The notes under the pieces are model-generated. The model worked only from the letters and a program-made list of their open reading frames with translations. It did no database searches and had not been told where the DNA came from. The position numbers were made by a program, and so were the translations under genes. DNA of 64,000 bases, taken from Longilinea sp035560795 (GTDB lineage: Bacteria > Chloroflexota > Anaerolineae > Anaerolineales > Anaerolineaceae). Shown in pieces: positions 16,553 through 25,625 of the stretch. Positions within the stretch are counted from its first letter, which is position 1. Each line of letters starts with the position of its first letter. The stretch covers positions 1 to 64,000 of the forward strand of contig DATMYV010000005.1 of the NCBI GenBank assembly GCA_035560795.1. The letters run 5' to 3'.

Positions 16553-19133
16553 TGGCTTTCTTGGCGGGCTTGGTTACTTTTCGAGCAGCCTTTTTGAGGC
16601 TGACAGCAGGATTGATGAGCGCATTGGCCAGGACATCATCAATGGTATCGACCGGAATAAAGACCATTGACTTCCGCACGTCTTCAGGCAAGTCCTCCAG
16701 ATCAGGTTCGTTTTCCCGGGGTAGGAGAACGGTTTTTAAACCTGCCCGGTGTGCGGCGAGAACCTTATCTTTCAATCCACCAATTGGCAACACTTGCCCG
16801 ACCAGTGTAATCTCGCCTGTCATGCCAACCTCGGACTTCACCAACCGATTGGTGGTCAAGGATACCAACGCAGTGGCGATTGTGACGCCTGCCGAAGGAC
16901 CGTCTTTTGGTTGTGCACCAGATGGGATGTGAAGGTGGATATCGTGTTTTTCAAAAAAATGCGGATCGATACCCAGGCTATCCGATCTGGAGCGCACATA
17001 GGAGAGAGCAGCCTGGGCTGACTCCTGCATGACTTTGCCAATGGAACCGGTTATCGTAAATCCCCGGCCGCCTGGCATGCCCGTCGCCTCAATAAAGAGG
17101 ATTTCTCCACCTACCGCCGTCCAAGCCAATCCGGTCGCCACGCCGGGTACTGCAGTCCGGCGTAATATTTCATCCGTTTCAATAAAACGAGCTCTTCCAA
17201 GGTATTCGTGCACGGTATCGCTGTCAATCTTGTTTTTGATCGGCTTGGATTCGGTAATCAAGGTAGCCAATTTTCGGCAAACCCCACCAATTTCACGCTC
17301 CAGGTTTCGCACACCTGCCTCGCGCGTATATTGGCGAATGATGGTCCGCAGTCCTTCATCGGTGAACGAAACCTCGTCCTGCTTTAGCCCATTTTCGCGG
17401 AGCTGGCGCGGCACCAAGTAATGTCGTGCGATTTGTATCTTTTCGCCTTCGGTATATCCGGCCAGTTGAATTACTTCCATGCGGTCAAGCAATGGCATCG
17501 GGACTGTCTCGAGTGTATTTGCCGTCGTGATGAACATTACCTGTGAAAGATCAAAGGCTACTTCGAGATAATTATCCCGAAATTCGGTGTTCTGTTCCGG
17601 ATCCAACACCTCAAGCAGAGCAGAGGCAGGATCACCGTGGAAATCAAAGGCTAGCTTATCAATTTCATCCAGCATAAAGACCGGATTATGCGATTCAATA
17701 CGGCGGATGGCTTGGAGAATGCGCCCAGGCATTGCGCCGATATAGGTTCTCCGGTGACCGCGAATTTCGGCTTCGTCACGCACCCCGCCCAATGAAATCC
17801 GGATAAACTTTCGGTCCATGGCTCGGGCAATGGATTGACCAAGTGAGGTTTTTCCGACACCGGGCGGGCCAACAAAGCAAAGGATAACGCCTTCGCGGTT
17901 GTGCCGGATCTTATCTTCCGAAGGCTCCTGGTCGAGCTGGTCTTTGCGTTCCATACGTAATTTTCTAACAGCCAGGAACTCAAGGATCCGTTCTTTGATA
18001 TCTTTTAGCCCATAATGATCATGATCCAGGACTTCACGTGCATGGGGGATATCAAGATTGTCTTCGGTCTTTGTAGCCCAAGGCAGGCTGACCAACCAAT
18101 CCAGATAAGTCCGAATGACGCCGTATTCTGCTGCTGCCGTGGGTAACCGCGATAGGCGATCTAATTCGCGTTTAGCCTGCTGGAGTCCTTCCTCTGGCAT
18201 GTGTGCGAGATCGATCTTCTTGTTAAACTCTTCTATATCAGCAGCCTGTTCGTCTGCTTCACCAAGCTCTTTTTGAATCGCTTTAAGCTGTTCGCGCAGG
18301 AAATATTCCCGCTGCATTTTATCGATTTCGGAACGGGCTTCATTTTGGATTTTTTGGCCGAGTTCCAATACCTCGCTTTCCCTGGTAAGGATGGTGACCA
18401 GTTTGCGTAATTTCTCATTTACCGAATCAATTTCAAGAATATCTTGCGCATCGCCCAATTCCATGCGTTGGAAATTTGCGATGGTATAAACCGTTTGAAG
18501 TGGATCCTCGATGGCAGCAATGGAAGCTACTAATTCCCGTGGTATCGATGGGATCATGTCAGCGATGTGTTCGAACTGATCACGCACATTCCGCGCCAGA
18601 GCATCGATTTCCAGGCCCTCCACCGATTCGTCTGGAAGTTTCAATACCTTTGCATGCAAATAAGGTTCAGTTTGAGTATATTCAACGACCTTGAAGCGGG
18701 TAATCCCTTGCACTAACAGACGGATCGTACCATCCTGTGCACGAAACAGTCGGTGAACCATTCCGACCGTGCCAACGTTAAAGAGATCTTCAGGATTGGG
18801 GTTCTCCAATTCCGGATTCTTCGATGTGACCAAACCGATCATCCGGTTGCCAGAAACTACGTCATCCACCAATCGAATGGAGCGGGGTTGTCCGATTGTT
18901 AGCGGGACAAGTGTTTGTGGATAAACGACCAGGCCGCGTAAAGGTAGAATGGGAAGTGTCTCTGGAAGAGAAACGGTGGAATCTACTTCAAGGGGAAATT
19001 CTTCGCTATTCTCTTCAACCGGTTCCAGTCCGCCAACCGATGAAAGTAGAATCTCCTCGAACCGGTTTTCATCTGAATCCAACTGGCCGTTGTTTGGCAG
19101 GTAATTATTTTTTAACCAACGTGTTGCTGACAT
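16530..19133 (-). CDS. lon: ATP-dependent protease Lon
   Basis: An 867-residue LonA-type protease that degrades misfolded and regulatory proteins in the cytoplasm. The N-terminal substrate-binding domain begins near residue 60 (TLPILPLRGLVVYPQ). The AAA+ module has Walker A GPPGVGKTS and Walker B FMLDEIDK. The protease domain carries the catalytic Ser of GPSAG (Ser747 by count) and the Lys 43 residues later (Lys790), the same spacing as Ser679/Lys722 in E. coli Lon. The N-terminus is about 55 residues longer than usual and acidic, and the tail is rich in Lys and Ala. It lies 22 bp after hsp20. Confidence 0.96.
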   Translation of the reverse strand: MSATRWLKNNYLPNNGQLDSDENRFEEILLSSVGGLEPVEENSEEFPLEVDSTVSLPETLPILPLRGLVVYPQTLVPLTIGQPRSIRLVDDVVSGNRMIGLVTSKNPELENPNPEDLFNVGTVGMVHRLFRAQDGTIRLLVQGITRFKVVEYTQTEPYLHAKVLKLPDESVEGLEIDALARNVRDQFEHIADMIPSIPRELVASIAAIEDPLQTVYTIANFQRMELGDAQDILEIDSVNEKLRKLVTILTRESEVLELGQKIQNEARSEIDKMQREYFLREQLKAIQKELGEADEQAADIEEFNKKIDLAHMPEEGLQQAKRELDRLSRLPTAAAEYGVIRTYLDWLVSLPWATKTEDNLDIPHAREVLDHDHYGLKDIKERILEFLAVRKLRMERKDQLDQEPSEDKIRHNREGVILCFVGPPGVGKTSLGQSIARAMDRKFIRISLGGVRDEAEIRGHRRTYIGAMPGRILQAIRRIESHNPVFMLDEIDKLAFDFHGDPASALLEVLDPEQNTEFRDNYLEVAFDLSQVMFITTANTLETVPMPLLDRMEVIQLAGYTEGEKIQIARHYLVPRQLRENGLKQDEVSFTDEGLRTIIRQYTREAGVRNLEREIGGVCRKLATLITESKPIKNKIDSDTVHEYLGRARFIETDEILRRTAVPGVATGLAWTAVGGEILFIEATGMPGGRGFTITGSIGKVMQESAQAALSYVRSRSDSLGIDPHFFEKHDIHLHIPSGAQPKDGPSAGVTIATALVSLTTNRLVKSEVGMTGEITLVGQVLPIGGLKDKVLAAHRAGLKTVLLPRENEPDLEDLPEDVRKSMVFIPVDTIDDVLANALINPAVSLKKAARKVTKPAKKANAENTAD

Positions 19134-19155
19134 AAACTCGTTTTCACCCTCGCGA

Positions 19156-19581
19156 TCAGGTAACTGTTATTTGCTTTGGCTTTGATTTGGGTATGAATAC
19201 AAAAAGCAACCCATCCTGGTACTCTGCACTGACCTGATCGATATCGATTGGCATGGTGAAAAGAAATTCTGTCAAGAATTCACCGTAGTGAATTTCCATC
19301 TGGTGGTACGCTTTTCGTTCATCAGTAGGATCAATGCGAGTGCCAGAAATACTCAAAACATTTTCATCGAGATTGATATGAAAATCGTTTTCATGCATCC
19401 CGGCAATTTCAATACGAACAACAAAGCGTTCTTCATTTTCAAATACATCTGTGGGTGGACGCCAGATGGGCGACCGGGAAGATAATGACCAATTGCTTCC
19501 CGGTGAAGAGAAAAACGACTGACGATCCAAACCGCCTGTGTTTTGGCGATAAGGATTCGCTTTAAATCTTACAATGATCAT
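19156..19581 (-). CDS. Hsp20 family small heat-shock protein
   Basis: A 141-residue alpha-crystallin domain protein: PPTDVFENEERFVVRIEIAG (about 42-61), a NVLSISGTR strand (about 74-82), and a C-terminal DGLLFVFIPKSKP, equivalent to the conserved G-x-L sheet end of small heat-shock proteins. Small Hsps hold unfolding proteins for refolding or degradation. A strong ribosome site (GGAGGT) precedes the ATG. It is the first gene of the lon operon, so chaperone and protease are made together. I see no CIRCE inverted repeat upstream; only a TACAAT hexamer on the minus strand (19674-19679) without a convincing -35 box. Confidence 0.92.
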   Translation of the reverse strand: MIIVRFKANPYRQNTGGLDRQSFFSSPGSNWSLSSRSPIWRPPTDVFENEERFVVRIEIAGMHENDFHINLDENVLSISGTRIDPTDERKAYHQMEIHYGEFLTEFLFTMPIDIDQVSAEYQDGLLFVFIPKSKPKQITVT

Positions 19582-19749
19582 TATTGACCTCCGCCATAAG
19601 GAGATCCGCCAATCTCTGCCCTTTGAAATTACGTGAAAGGACAGATATTTTCTTAGTAATTACCACAGAGAATATTGTAGCACCTTTATCCAAATCCTGT
19701 GGGTTGGCGAGGCGAAAATTTGTTGATGCGTTAAAATTCTATCACCGCC

Positions 19750-19825
19750 TGGCGCCCCTGGAGGGATTCGAACCCTCAACCGACAGCTTAGAAGGCTGGT
19801 GCTCTGTCCATTGCGCTACAGGGGC
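19750..19825 (-). tRNA. tRNA-Arg (anticodon UCU)
   Basis: The minus strand reads a 76-nt cloverleaf. The acceptor stem GCCCCTG (19819-19825) pairs with CAGGGGC (19754-19760). The D-arm has GCGC...GAGC. The anticodon loop CTTCTAA gives UCU, and the T-arm GAGGG TTCGAAT CCCTC is perfect. The discriminator base is G, and CCA is encoded at 19752-19750. The outermost pair of the anticodon stem is a C-U mismatch; the other four pairs are sound. Confidence 0.95.
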
Positions 19826-19883
19826 GGAATAATTATTAATTTTACCATTAAGATCATGCTATAAGTTATGGCTTCTATTCTTC

Positions 19884-19910
19884 TTGAATGCCTTGAACTG
19901 GGCTTATAAT
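19884..19910 (+). promoter_or_regulatory. Possible promoter for the MFS gene
   Basis: TTGAAT (19884-19889) and TATAAT (19905-19910) are 15 bp apart, slightly short. A start near 19917 would give a 24-nt leader to the ATG at 19941 and rules out the in-frame TTG at 19884 as the start codon. Confidence 0.4.
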
Positions 19911-19940
19911 GATCGAAAAATAATTCCGGGCATAATCTTA

Positions 19941-21254
19941 ATGGAAGTAACCGTACAAAATAACAGGTATCGGGGGCCGCAATTCCTGCGCGCCTTGGTC
20001 CACCGCAATTATAAATTGTGGTTTTTTGGACAGGGCATTTCATTGATTGGATCTTGGATGGAGACCATGGCGCTTCAGCTGCTGGTCTACGAGCTAACCG
20101 GTTCGGCGGCAGCGCTCGGGGCAGTAAATCTGTTGGGATTAATCCCTCTTGTTCCACTTTCATTGTGGGGTGGGTCCATCGCGGACCGGTTTCCCAAGCG
20201 ATATGTATTGGTTTTTACGCAGACTCTCATGATGGTTGAGGCATTCACACTGGCGGTTTTGACCTGGACCGGTGTTGTGAGAGTCTGGCACGTCTACCTG
20301 TTATCGCTTTTATTAGGAGCAGCAAACGCTGTGGATGTTCCTGTCCGGCAGGCTTTTACGGTCGAAATGATCGAGGGAAAAGAAGACCTGATGAATGCGA
20401 TCGGTTTAAATGCGGCCATGTTTAATTTAGGAAGGGCGCTCGGGCCGGCTCTCGCGGGCATTATTGTTGCGGCGACTGGAGTGTCGATGGCTTTCCTGAT
20501 CAACGGATTAACCTTTTTTGCCGTTCTTGCATGCCTTTTTGCAATGAGAGATTTACCCAAACCAATCCCTGTAACGAATGCTGCCAGCAGCACTTTTGAT
20601 CACATGAAGGAAGGAATTCGCTTTGCTAGGACTCATACGATCATTATGGTTCTTATCAGCTTGGTGGCTGTCAGCGCATTTCTCTCCATGCCGTACAATA
20701 CACTAATGCCCGTTTTTGCAACAAACGTCCTTGGCTCGAGTGCAAAGCCGATTGTCGACGCCTTCTGCAATTCCGGAAATGGCGTTATTAATTGCCAGAA
20801 TCCAGAGGCTGTTCCACTCGGAATGTTGCTTTCCTTGATGGGGGTTGGTGCATTAACAGGTGCGATATTCATTGCAGCCCTTTCCGAACGCGCCCGCCGG
20901 GGGCGGTTCCTGACCATGGGTAATCTTATCTTTCCTGCCGCATTAATCGCTTTTTCATTTTCTAAATCCTTTGTTTTCTCGATGGCAATTATGTTCATAA
21001 CCGGCTTCAGCTTCGTATGTCAAAATGCACTGACAAACACCATGCTTCAGCTTTTTGCACCGGATGAAATACGCGGAAGAATCATGGCGTTATATTCCAT
21101 GATGTTCCAGAGCATGAGCCGCCTGGGGTCAATGCAGGCAGGCCTAATGGCTGATTGGATAGGAGCGCCGATTTCCGTTGGGATAGGGGCGGTCATTTCC
21201 TTATTTTATGGGATTTATATTGCGCTTCGTTATCCGGCAATCCGTAGGTCGTAA
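19941..21254 (+). CDS. MFS transporter (multidrug-exporter-like)
   Basis: A 437-residue protein with about 12 membrane helices. The N-terminus FLRALVHRNYKLWFFGQGISLIG, a GGSIADRFPKRYVL loop between helices 2 and 3 (the MFS motif A), and DVPVRQAFTVEM are typical of the major facilitator subfamily that includes enterobactin exporter EntS-like and macrolide efflux proteins. The substrate cannot be read from sequence. The frame is open from 19884, but the ATG at 19941 begins right before the conserved region and follows a promoter-like element. The loop at about 275-300 contains two Cys residues. Its end lies 2 bp from the stop of the convergent gene. Confidence 0.85.
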   Translation: MEVTVQNNRYRGPQFLRALVHRNYKLWFFGQGISLIGSWMETMALQLLVYELTGSAAALGAVNLLGLIPLVPLSLWGGSIADRFPKRYVLVFTQTLMMVEAFTLAVLTWTGVVRVWHVYLLSLLLGAANAVDVPVRQAFTVEMIEGKEDLMNAIGLNAAMFNLGRALGPALAGIIVAATGVSMAFLINGLTFFAVLACLFAMRDLPKPIPVTNAASSTFDHMKEGIRFARTHTIIMVLISLVAVSAFLSMPYNTLMPVFATNVLGSSAKPIVDAFCNSGNGVINCQNPEAVPLGMLLSLMGVGALTGAIFIAALSERARRGRFLTMGNLIFPAALIAFSFSKSFVFSMAIMFITGFSFVCQNALTNTMLQLFAPDEIRGRIMALYSMMFQSMSRLGSMQAGLMADWIGAPISVGIGAVISLFYGIYIALRYPAIRRS

Positions 21255-21256
21255 AC

Positions 21257-21691
21257 TTATTTTTGAAACGGGCGGATGCCTTTATAAATTGTTGGCCCAG
21301 AAAATGTCGTCAGAATTGTACTCGCTTGCTTGCCAGTGATGGTACTAAGCTCCACGGGAGTGAGCGGTTCGTTGCCATTTTTTAAGAATGAACGGAAAAC
21401 GGCATCGACGAGAGATGTATTTTGAGTTAAGAAATCAGGCTGGAGGGCACAATGGGTCATTAATGTGTGTTCGATGCCATTAACTACCTGGACTTCAGCA
21501 GTTTCCGGGTCAATCCAGTCAACCATTACATTTTGATCGGAGTTTTGAAATGAAGTTTGATGGTCGGCGCACAGGTAGCTAAAGAGATAAACGCGCCAAT
21601 TTCCATCATGTTCGCGCCACCATTCAAAATCGATGTGAAATGGAGTCTGAATGGTTGGTTTGACCAGGCTGAAGCGCTTTGTCTCTATCAT
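21257..21691 (-). CDS. Uncharacterised protein, partner of the 530-residue gene
   Basis: A 144-residue soluble protein I do not recognise. It contains a Trp/aromatic-rich first half (FEWWREHDGNWRVYLFSYLC) and a C-terminal stretch (PLTPVELSTITGKQASTILTTF) that looks like a small winged-helix or helix-turn-helix element. It overlaps the upstream 530-residue gene by 4 bp (ATGA), so the two are translationally coupled and presumably work together. It is convergent with the MFS gene. Confidence 0.7.
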   Translation of the reverse strand: MIETKRFSLVKPTIQTPFHIDFEWWREHDGNWRVYLFSYLCADHQTSFQNSDQNVMVDWIDPETAEVQVVNGIEHTLMTHCALQPDFLTQNTSLVDAVFRSFLKNGNEPLTPVELSTITGKQASTILTTFSGPTIYKGIRPFQK

Positions 21692-23280
21692 GGGGCGTCC
21701 TCCAATAACATGGATGTCGGACGGAAGTACAAATCACCCAGAAAGTTAGCCCACGGGCGTTCAATCAACATGCTTAAAATGGGACCAGGGGGACAGCGAC
21801 GCAGCAAATTTACTGCAGCATATAGTTCCTGGGCATGAACATGTCCTTGTGGATTGAGCTTTGATAGCTCTGTCATCAGGTTTTTTATTGTTTGTTCGAG
21901 TGTACCGCGGGTTTTACCGGTTTGTGCCCAGATGGTATCCAACGCTTCTTCATCCGGAATTGCAATTGCCATGCGCTCATCATAAACAGTCGATACTTGT
22001 TGTTTCAACATTGCAAAAACAATTCCACCATCCGCTCCGATCAATGCAGTACGAATCCATTCGCGGGTCGGCCGTTTTCTTTCTGCTTTAATAATTACTT
22101 CCCCTGGTTTGTCGCTGCGAAGGATCTTGATAATGGAACCGGGAATTAGATTCTGTTCCTCGAACCAGTTTCGCAATCCATAAGCATATTTTTGACTGCG
22201 CACTACCCAACCCGAAAACCGTTGGCCGTTGTTTCCATCTACAAAAGAGAATTGGACACGCGGCGATTCGTAGGCGGAAGGGAAAAAGGGCGAAATCTGC
22301 CTGGAAAGCGGTAAAGTCCCGACCCGGAGATGTGGGTAAATTAAATTTATTGAGATCTCGTCTGATTCATCGCCAGGATTCTCAATTGCGGAAAATTCAT
22401 CAAAGACCTGTTTTTCCAATTGGGAAAGGGGTTCACGAATCGACTCGAGATTGAATTCCACTGGATTGTAACGAAGATAAATGGGCGGATTTTGAACCTC
22501 GGCAGGCTCAAGGCGCCGTAAAAACCAGAGGACCTCGCCAGCCGGGCCGACTTCGTCAAAACGACCATCTTCTTGTAAAGCAAGGTTGAAGGAAAACTCA
22601 GTCAGTTTACTATTCACATCGGTGGGTAATTCAACCTGGTCAAGGATTGCTTTTGCGCTCAGGGGACCGCCATTGGCGACTTCTAAAACTGCTTCAGCAA
22701 GGTTGAGATGGCCAATATTGACATCCACCAGGAGCGATCGTGGAAACCAACGTCCTGCAATGCGGACCAAATCATCGTTCGATTCAAGTAATTCTGTCAA
22801 TTGGACTGCAAGTTGTTTTCCGTAAGTCTTGTAGACAAGGTTGGCGTCTAAAGATGGATCGTTCGTTTGGATTGCAATGGGTTGGTTAAGAATGTGGTCT
22901 TCAATGCCTGCTGCAAAAAGGCGTTGTTCGCCAGTTTTCATTTTTACTGTGATCACATCAAATTGCGGGAATTCAGGATTATTGCCTTCGCGAATAGCTG
23001 TGACTGTTCCATTAGCCCAATTTAATGCTGGAAAAGATAGACTCTTTCCCACCTCAAAATGATCTTTTGGGAAATAAGTATCCCCACCGGCAGCCTGCCT
23101 TTTCTCTATGCCGGCTTTTTCCGCCCGAATTCTTTCGGCAATCAATGCCCGAACAAGCTCCTGAGGTGTTTGTGGGGTTTCCAACTCAAGAAGATTGTTA
23201 TATAAAAATTCAAGATCATCATTCTCGATCTTAACGGATTGCCAATAATCCTGGGGGAGTGTAATGGATGTGACCGTCAT
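21688..23280 (-). CDS. Uncharacterised 530-residue protein
   Basis: A soluble, acidic protein without membrane segments, and no family recognised. The first 60 residues are helical and Leu/Glu-rich. A segment KSLSFPALNWANGTVTAIREGNN (part of about 78-100) begins a beta-rich region (about 78-130), and a second beta region around 330-400 includes VQFSFVDGNNGQRFSGWVVRSQ followed by PGSIIKI and PGEVIIKAERKRPTREW. The latter two could be small SH3- or OB-like barrels, which is speculative. The C-terminal 100 residues are helical. It has its own promoter and is coupled to the 144-residue gene downstream. Confidence 0.7.
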   Translation of the reverse strand: MTVTSITLPQDYWQSVKIENDDLEFLYNNLLELETPQTPQELVRALIAERIRAEKAGIEKRQAAGGDTYFPKDHFEVGKSLSFPALNWANGTVTAIREGNNPEFPQFDVITVKMKTGEQRLFAAGIEDHILNQPIAIQTNDPSLDANLVYKTYGKQLAVQLTELLESNDDLVRIAGRWFPRSLLVDVNIGHLNLAEAVLEVANGGPLSAKAILDQVELPTDVNSKLTEFSFNLALQEDGRFDEVGPAGEVLWFLRRLEPAEVQNPPIYLRYNPVEFNLESIREPLSQLEKQVFDEFSAIENPGDESDEISINLIYPHLRVGTLPLSRQISPFFPSAYESPRVQFSFVDGNNGQRFSGWVVRSQKYAYGLRNWFEEQNLIPGSIIKILRSDKPGEVIIKAERKRPTREWIRTALIGADGGIVFAMLKQQVSTVYDERMAIAIPDEEALDTIWAQTGKTRGTLEQTIKNLMTELSKLNPQGHVHAQELYAAVNLLRRCPPGPILSMLIERPWANFLGDLYFRPTSMLLEDAP

Positions 23281-23348
23281 ATTCCTGCTTCTTTGCTTGG
23301 ACTATATTTTCTCAGGTTGCCCATGTGTACTTAATTTTCAGACGATTA

Positions 23349-23377
23349 ATTATACTCTAAGTAAACTATGCGCTTAA
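23349..23377 (-). promoter_or_regulatory. Promoter for the uncharacterised gene pair
   Basis: On the minus strand TTAAGC (23372-23377) and TATAAT (23349-23354) are 17 bp apart. The -35 box overlaps the last codons of the upstream LysM gene, and the start codon at 23280 is about 70 bp downstream. Confidence 0.5.
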
Positions 23378-24807
23378 GGATAAGCCTTATTGACCCAATC
23401 CAACGGTTGAACAAGTACATCGTTGACCCATATTTCCCAATGAAGGTGCGGCCCTGTGACCCGACCGGTATTGCCAATTAAACCAATTAGTTGCCCTGGT
23501 TCTACACGATCGCCTACTTTTACTTTGATCTCGGATTGGTGACCATATCCAGAATACACTCCCCAGCCATGGTCGATCACAGTGTAATTTCCACGAACCG
23601 TCAATGAACCCGTGAAGACAACAATGCCAGCGGCGGGTGCATAGATGTTCAGTGTATTTTCGCAGGCACTTAGGTCGATGCCGGAATGAAAGAAATCGTA
23701 AGGCCCATCATTATATGCTCGCCGGTTTCCAAAACGATCGGTAGTACAGTCCGGGAACATGGAATAGCCTGCGGGGACTCCGACGGGTGGTCGAAATATT
23801 CCATCCCATAGCCTCTCGGAAGTGGCCGGCGCTACTAATTCCCGCACCTTTTCATCTTCAGGCCCAGTGTTCGCTGCATCAACAGTGGCTGGATCAACTC
23901 GCAGACGCGTATCAAAGGCAAAATTGCCGGAGTTTATTAAAACATTTTGTTGGAATGAAAAACTCTCTTTATCTGGTTTGATGCCGGATAATTCAAAAGG
24001 AGCAGGTCCGGTGTTGGCCATGGCGTGGATACCTTGAAGGGCTATGTAGCCGTCTTCAACCGGAAAGAAGTGGAGTTCGCGGCCATTTAGGTTGCCGCTC
24101 AATGTCAGGGTTTCTGTGGTTTTTACCCGGATTTCAGCGGTTGTACCCTGGATGAGCGGTAAAGGAGAAATTTCGATGCTTTGGATATGAGGAGAAAATG
24201 GACTGGAGGGGTTTTCATTATCTCCAGGTACACGGTATAAAATATCATTCGGAATAGTTAACGAGGCTTCATCTATTTCATTAAAAAGTAACAACGTCCA
24301 GGGATTTGTGTTTCCACTGACAGCGAGACTCAGCAGCCCTTGTCCGGTCGCAATTGAACCTTGCGGAACCAATAATGGCTCAGTTTCAGACTGGGTGATG
24401 ATCAAAGCTGAACCGGCATAGAGTTCCGCTGGGCTCGTTATTCGATTCAACTTGACTAATTGCGATTTCGGCAATTGATACTGCCGGATCAACGTTTCCA
24501 TATTTTGGCCAAGAGGAATTACAGTGGTTGTTAAAACGCCGCTGACGCCTTCCAGACCTGGAATTGACAAATGTGTTCCCACTGAAACGATATTCGGATC
24601 CGTTATTTGATTAAGCTGGATGATATCGTTTACGGAAACCCCGAATCTTGCTGCAATCAGAGATAATGTGTCACCAGTTTGAACGATATAAACTGGATTC
24701 TCTGTTGCTGTCGATTCCTGGGCTGCGGCGCACCGGAAAGGCACGGCCAGAAAAACGATTAGTAAAATAAGAAAAATAATTCTAAACTGTTTCAAATGAG
24801 AGTACAT
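23374..24807 (-). CDS. LysM and M23 peptidase domain envelope protein
   Basis: A 477-residue exported protein. A signal peptide (hydrophobic FLILLIVFLAVPF, about residues 11-23, ending near CAAAQ) is followed by a LysM domain, YIVQTGDTLSLIAARFGVS, and a second LysM-like region (about 100-150). The C-terminus is an M23 metallopeptidase: HSGIDLS supplies the first His and Asp zinc ligands and GPHLHWE the second His pair, with GDRVEPGQLIGLIGNTG before it, so the active site appears intact. Such enzymes bind and cut peptidoglycan cross-bridges. ATG 24807 is preferred over an open extension to 24930 because the signal peptide starts there; it overlaps the DUF192 gene by 26 bp. Confidence 0.88.
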   Translation of the reverse strand: MYSHLKQFRIIFLILLIVFLAVPFRCAAAQESTATENPVYIVQTGDTLSLIAARFGVSVNDIIQLNQITDPNIVSVGTHLSIPGLEGVSGVLTTTVIPLGQNMETLIRQYQLPKSQLVKLNRITSPAELYAGSALIITQSETEPLLVPQGSIATGQGLLSLAVSGNTNPWTLLLFNEIDEASLTIPNDILYRVPGDNENPSSPFSPHIQSIEISPLPLIQGTTAEIRVKTTETLTLSGNLNGRELHFFPVEDGYIALQGIHAMANTGPAPFELSGIKPDKESFSFQQNVLINSGNFAFDTRLRVDPATVDAANTGPEDEKVRELVAPATSERLWDGIFRPPVGVPAGYSMFPDCTTDRFGNRRAYNDGPYDFFHSGIDLSACENTLNIYAPAAGIVVFTGSLTVRGNYTVIDHGWGVYSGYGHQSEIKVKVGDRVEPGQLIGLIGNTGRVTGPHLHWEIWVNDVLVQPLDWVNKAYP

Positions 24808-25150
24808 CTCCAATTTGAAAGTTTTTGAGTTGATCGGGATGAGCTTCAAGCGTAAACTTGGCTGGCGCAATGGGTATGTACGCAAGCCGCCATCGTTTGG
24901 CAAGCCGAACATCGACAACCCGGTATTCATGATCGATCCAAATCACCGCGATATCAAATTTCATAAACAACATGTGAATAGATGAGTCGATTCGGCTTTC
25001 TCCATCATCCTGAAAGAGCAAGCCTCCATTTTGATTTATGTCTGAAACAAACATCAGACCTTTAAATTTTGTCCAGAATGTATCACAAAGTGTTGCGATC
25101 ACCGGGGAGGAGAGAGGTCTGGTTAAGTTCTCGATGCGAGCGTGCTGCAT
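24782..25150 (-). CDS. DUF192 family protein
   Basis: A 122-residue protein matching DUF192: TFWTKFKGLMF (equivalent to the conserved R-x-x-G-L-M), a SIHMLFMKFDIAVIWIDHEYRVVDV block, a PAKFTLEAH segment and a final GDVLSF. Many DUF192 proteins are exported, but this one has no obvious signal peptide. Function is unknown. The ATG at 25150 is chosen; a TTG 18 bp upstream is also in frame. It lies between a response regulator and the LysM-M23 gene on the same strand. Confidence 0.8.
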   Translation of the reverse strand: MQHARIENLTRPLSSPVIATLCDTFWTKFKGLMFVSDINQNGGLLFQDDGESRIDSSIHMLFMKFDIAVIWIDHEYRVVDVRLAKRWRLAYIPIAPAKFTLEAHPDQLKNFQIGDVLSFETV

Positions 25151-25177
25151 TGAAAAAAGTATTTCCAATCTTGTGGG

Positions 25178-25567
25178 TTAATGCATTGCAAGAAGCACAT
25201 GCTCAATGCTGTCAATCAAATCTTGGGGGCGAAATGGTTTGGTTATATAATCATCCACCTTGGCGATATGCAATCCCAGAACGCGATCAATGGATTGCGC
25301 TTTGGCTGTGATGATAATTACAGGGATGTCTCTGGTATCTTCTTCAGATTTTAGTTGTTGATAAACATCCCACCCATCAAGGTCCGGCATCATGAGATCC
25401 AGGAGAACCAGGGTGGGTTTTTCACTCTTGACCATATCCAACCCTTGCCGGCCGCCCTGTGCACCAATTACCTTAAAACCGCGTTTGGTAACAATCAGGG
25501 AAACGAGATCAATCATCTCAGGATCGTCTTCAATGTATACAATGCTCCGGGTAATCTCGTCGTCCAT
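25178..25567 (-). CDS. Receiver-only response regulator
   Basis: A 129-residue CheY-like protein: IEDDP (about 11-15), phospho-acceptor Asp in LLDLMMPDLDGW (about 57), and Lys in TKPFRP (about 107). No output domain is present. ATG 25567 has an AGGAGA ribosome site 6 bp upstream; the 23 extra codons that could precede it overlap the divergent exodeoxyribonuclease promoter and start, so they are rejected. Its kinase is not in the window. Confidence 0.9.
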   Translation of the reverse strand: MDDEITRSIVYIEDDPEMIDLVSLIVTKRGFKVIGAQGGRQGLDMVKSEKPTLVLLDLMMPDLDGWDVYQQLKSEEDTRDIPVIIITAKAQSIDRVLGLHIAKVDDYITKPFRPQDLIDSIEHVLLAMH

Positions 25568-25581
25568 GGTTTCTCCTTGCC

Positions 25582-25590
25582 TGATATAAT
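25582..25590 (+). promoter_or_regulatory. Extended -10 promoter for xth
   Basis: TG-A-TATAAT is an extended -10 element with a perfect TATAAT at 25585-25590. No good -35 box is present, as is common for extended -10 promoters. It drives the exodeoxyribonuclease gene 35 bp downstream. Confidence 0.5.
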
Positions 25591-25625
25591 AGTTTACCAC
25601 ATGCTGACCGGAGCGCAACGAAAGA

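Noticed and set aside
24808..24930. Longer N-terminus for the LysM-M23 protein
   Set aside because: The extra residues overlap the DUF192 gene and would bury the signal peptide.
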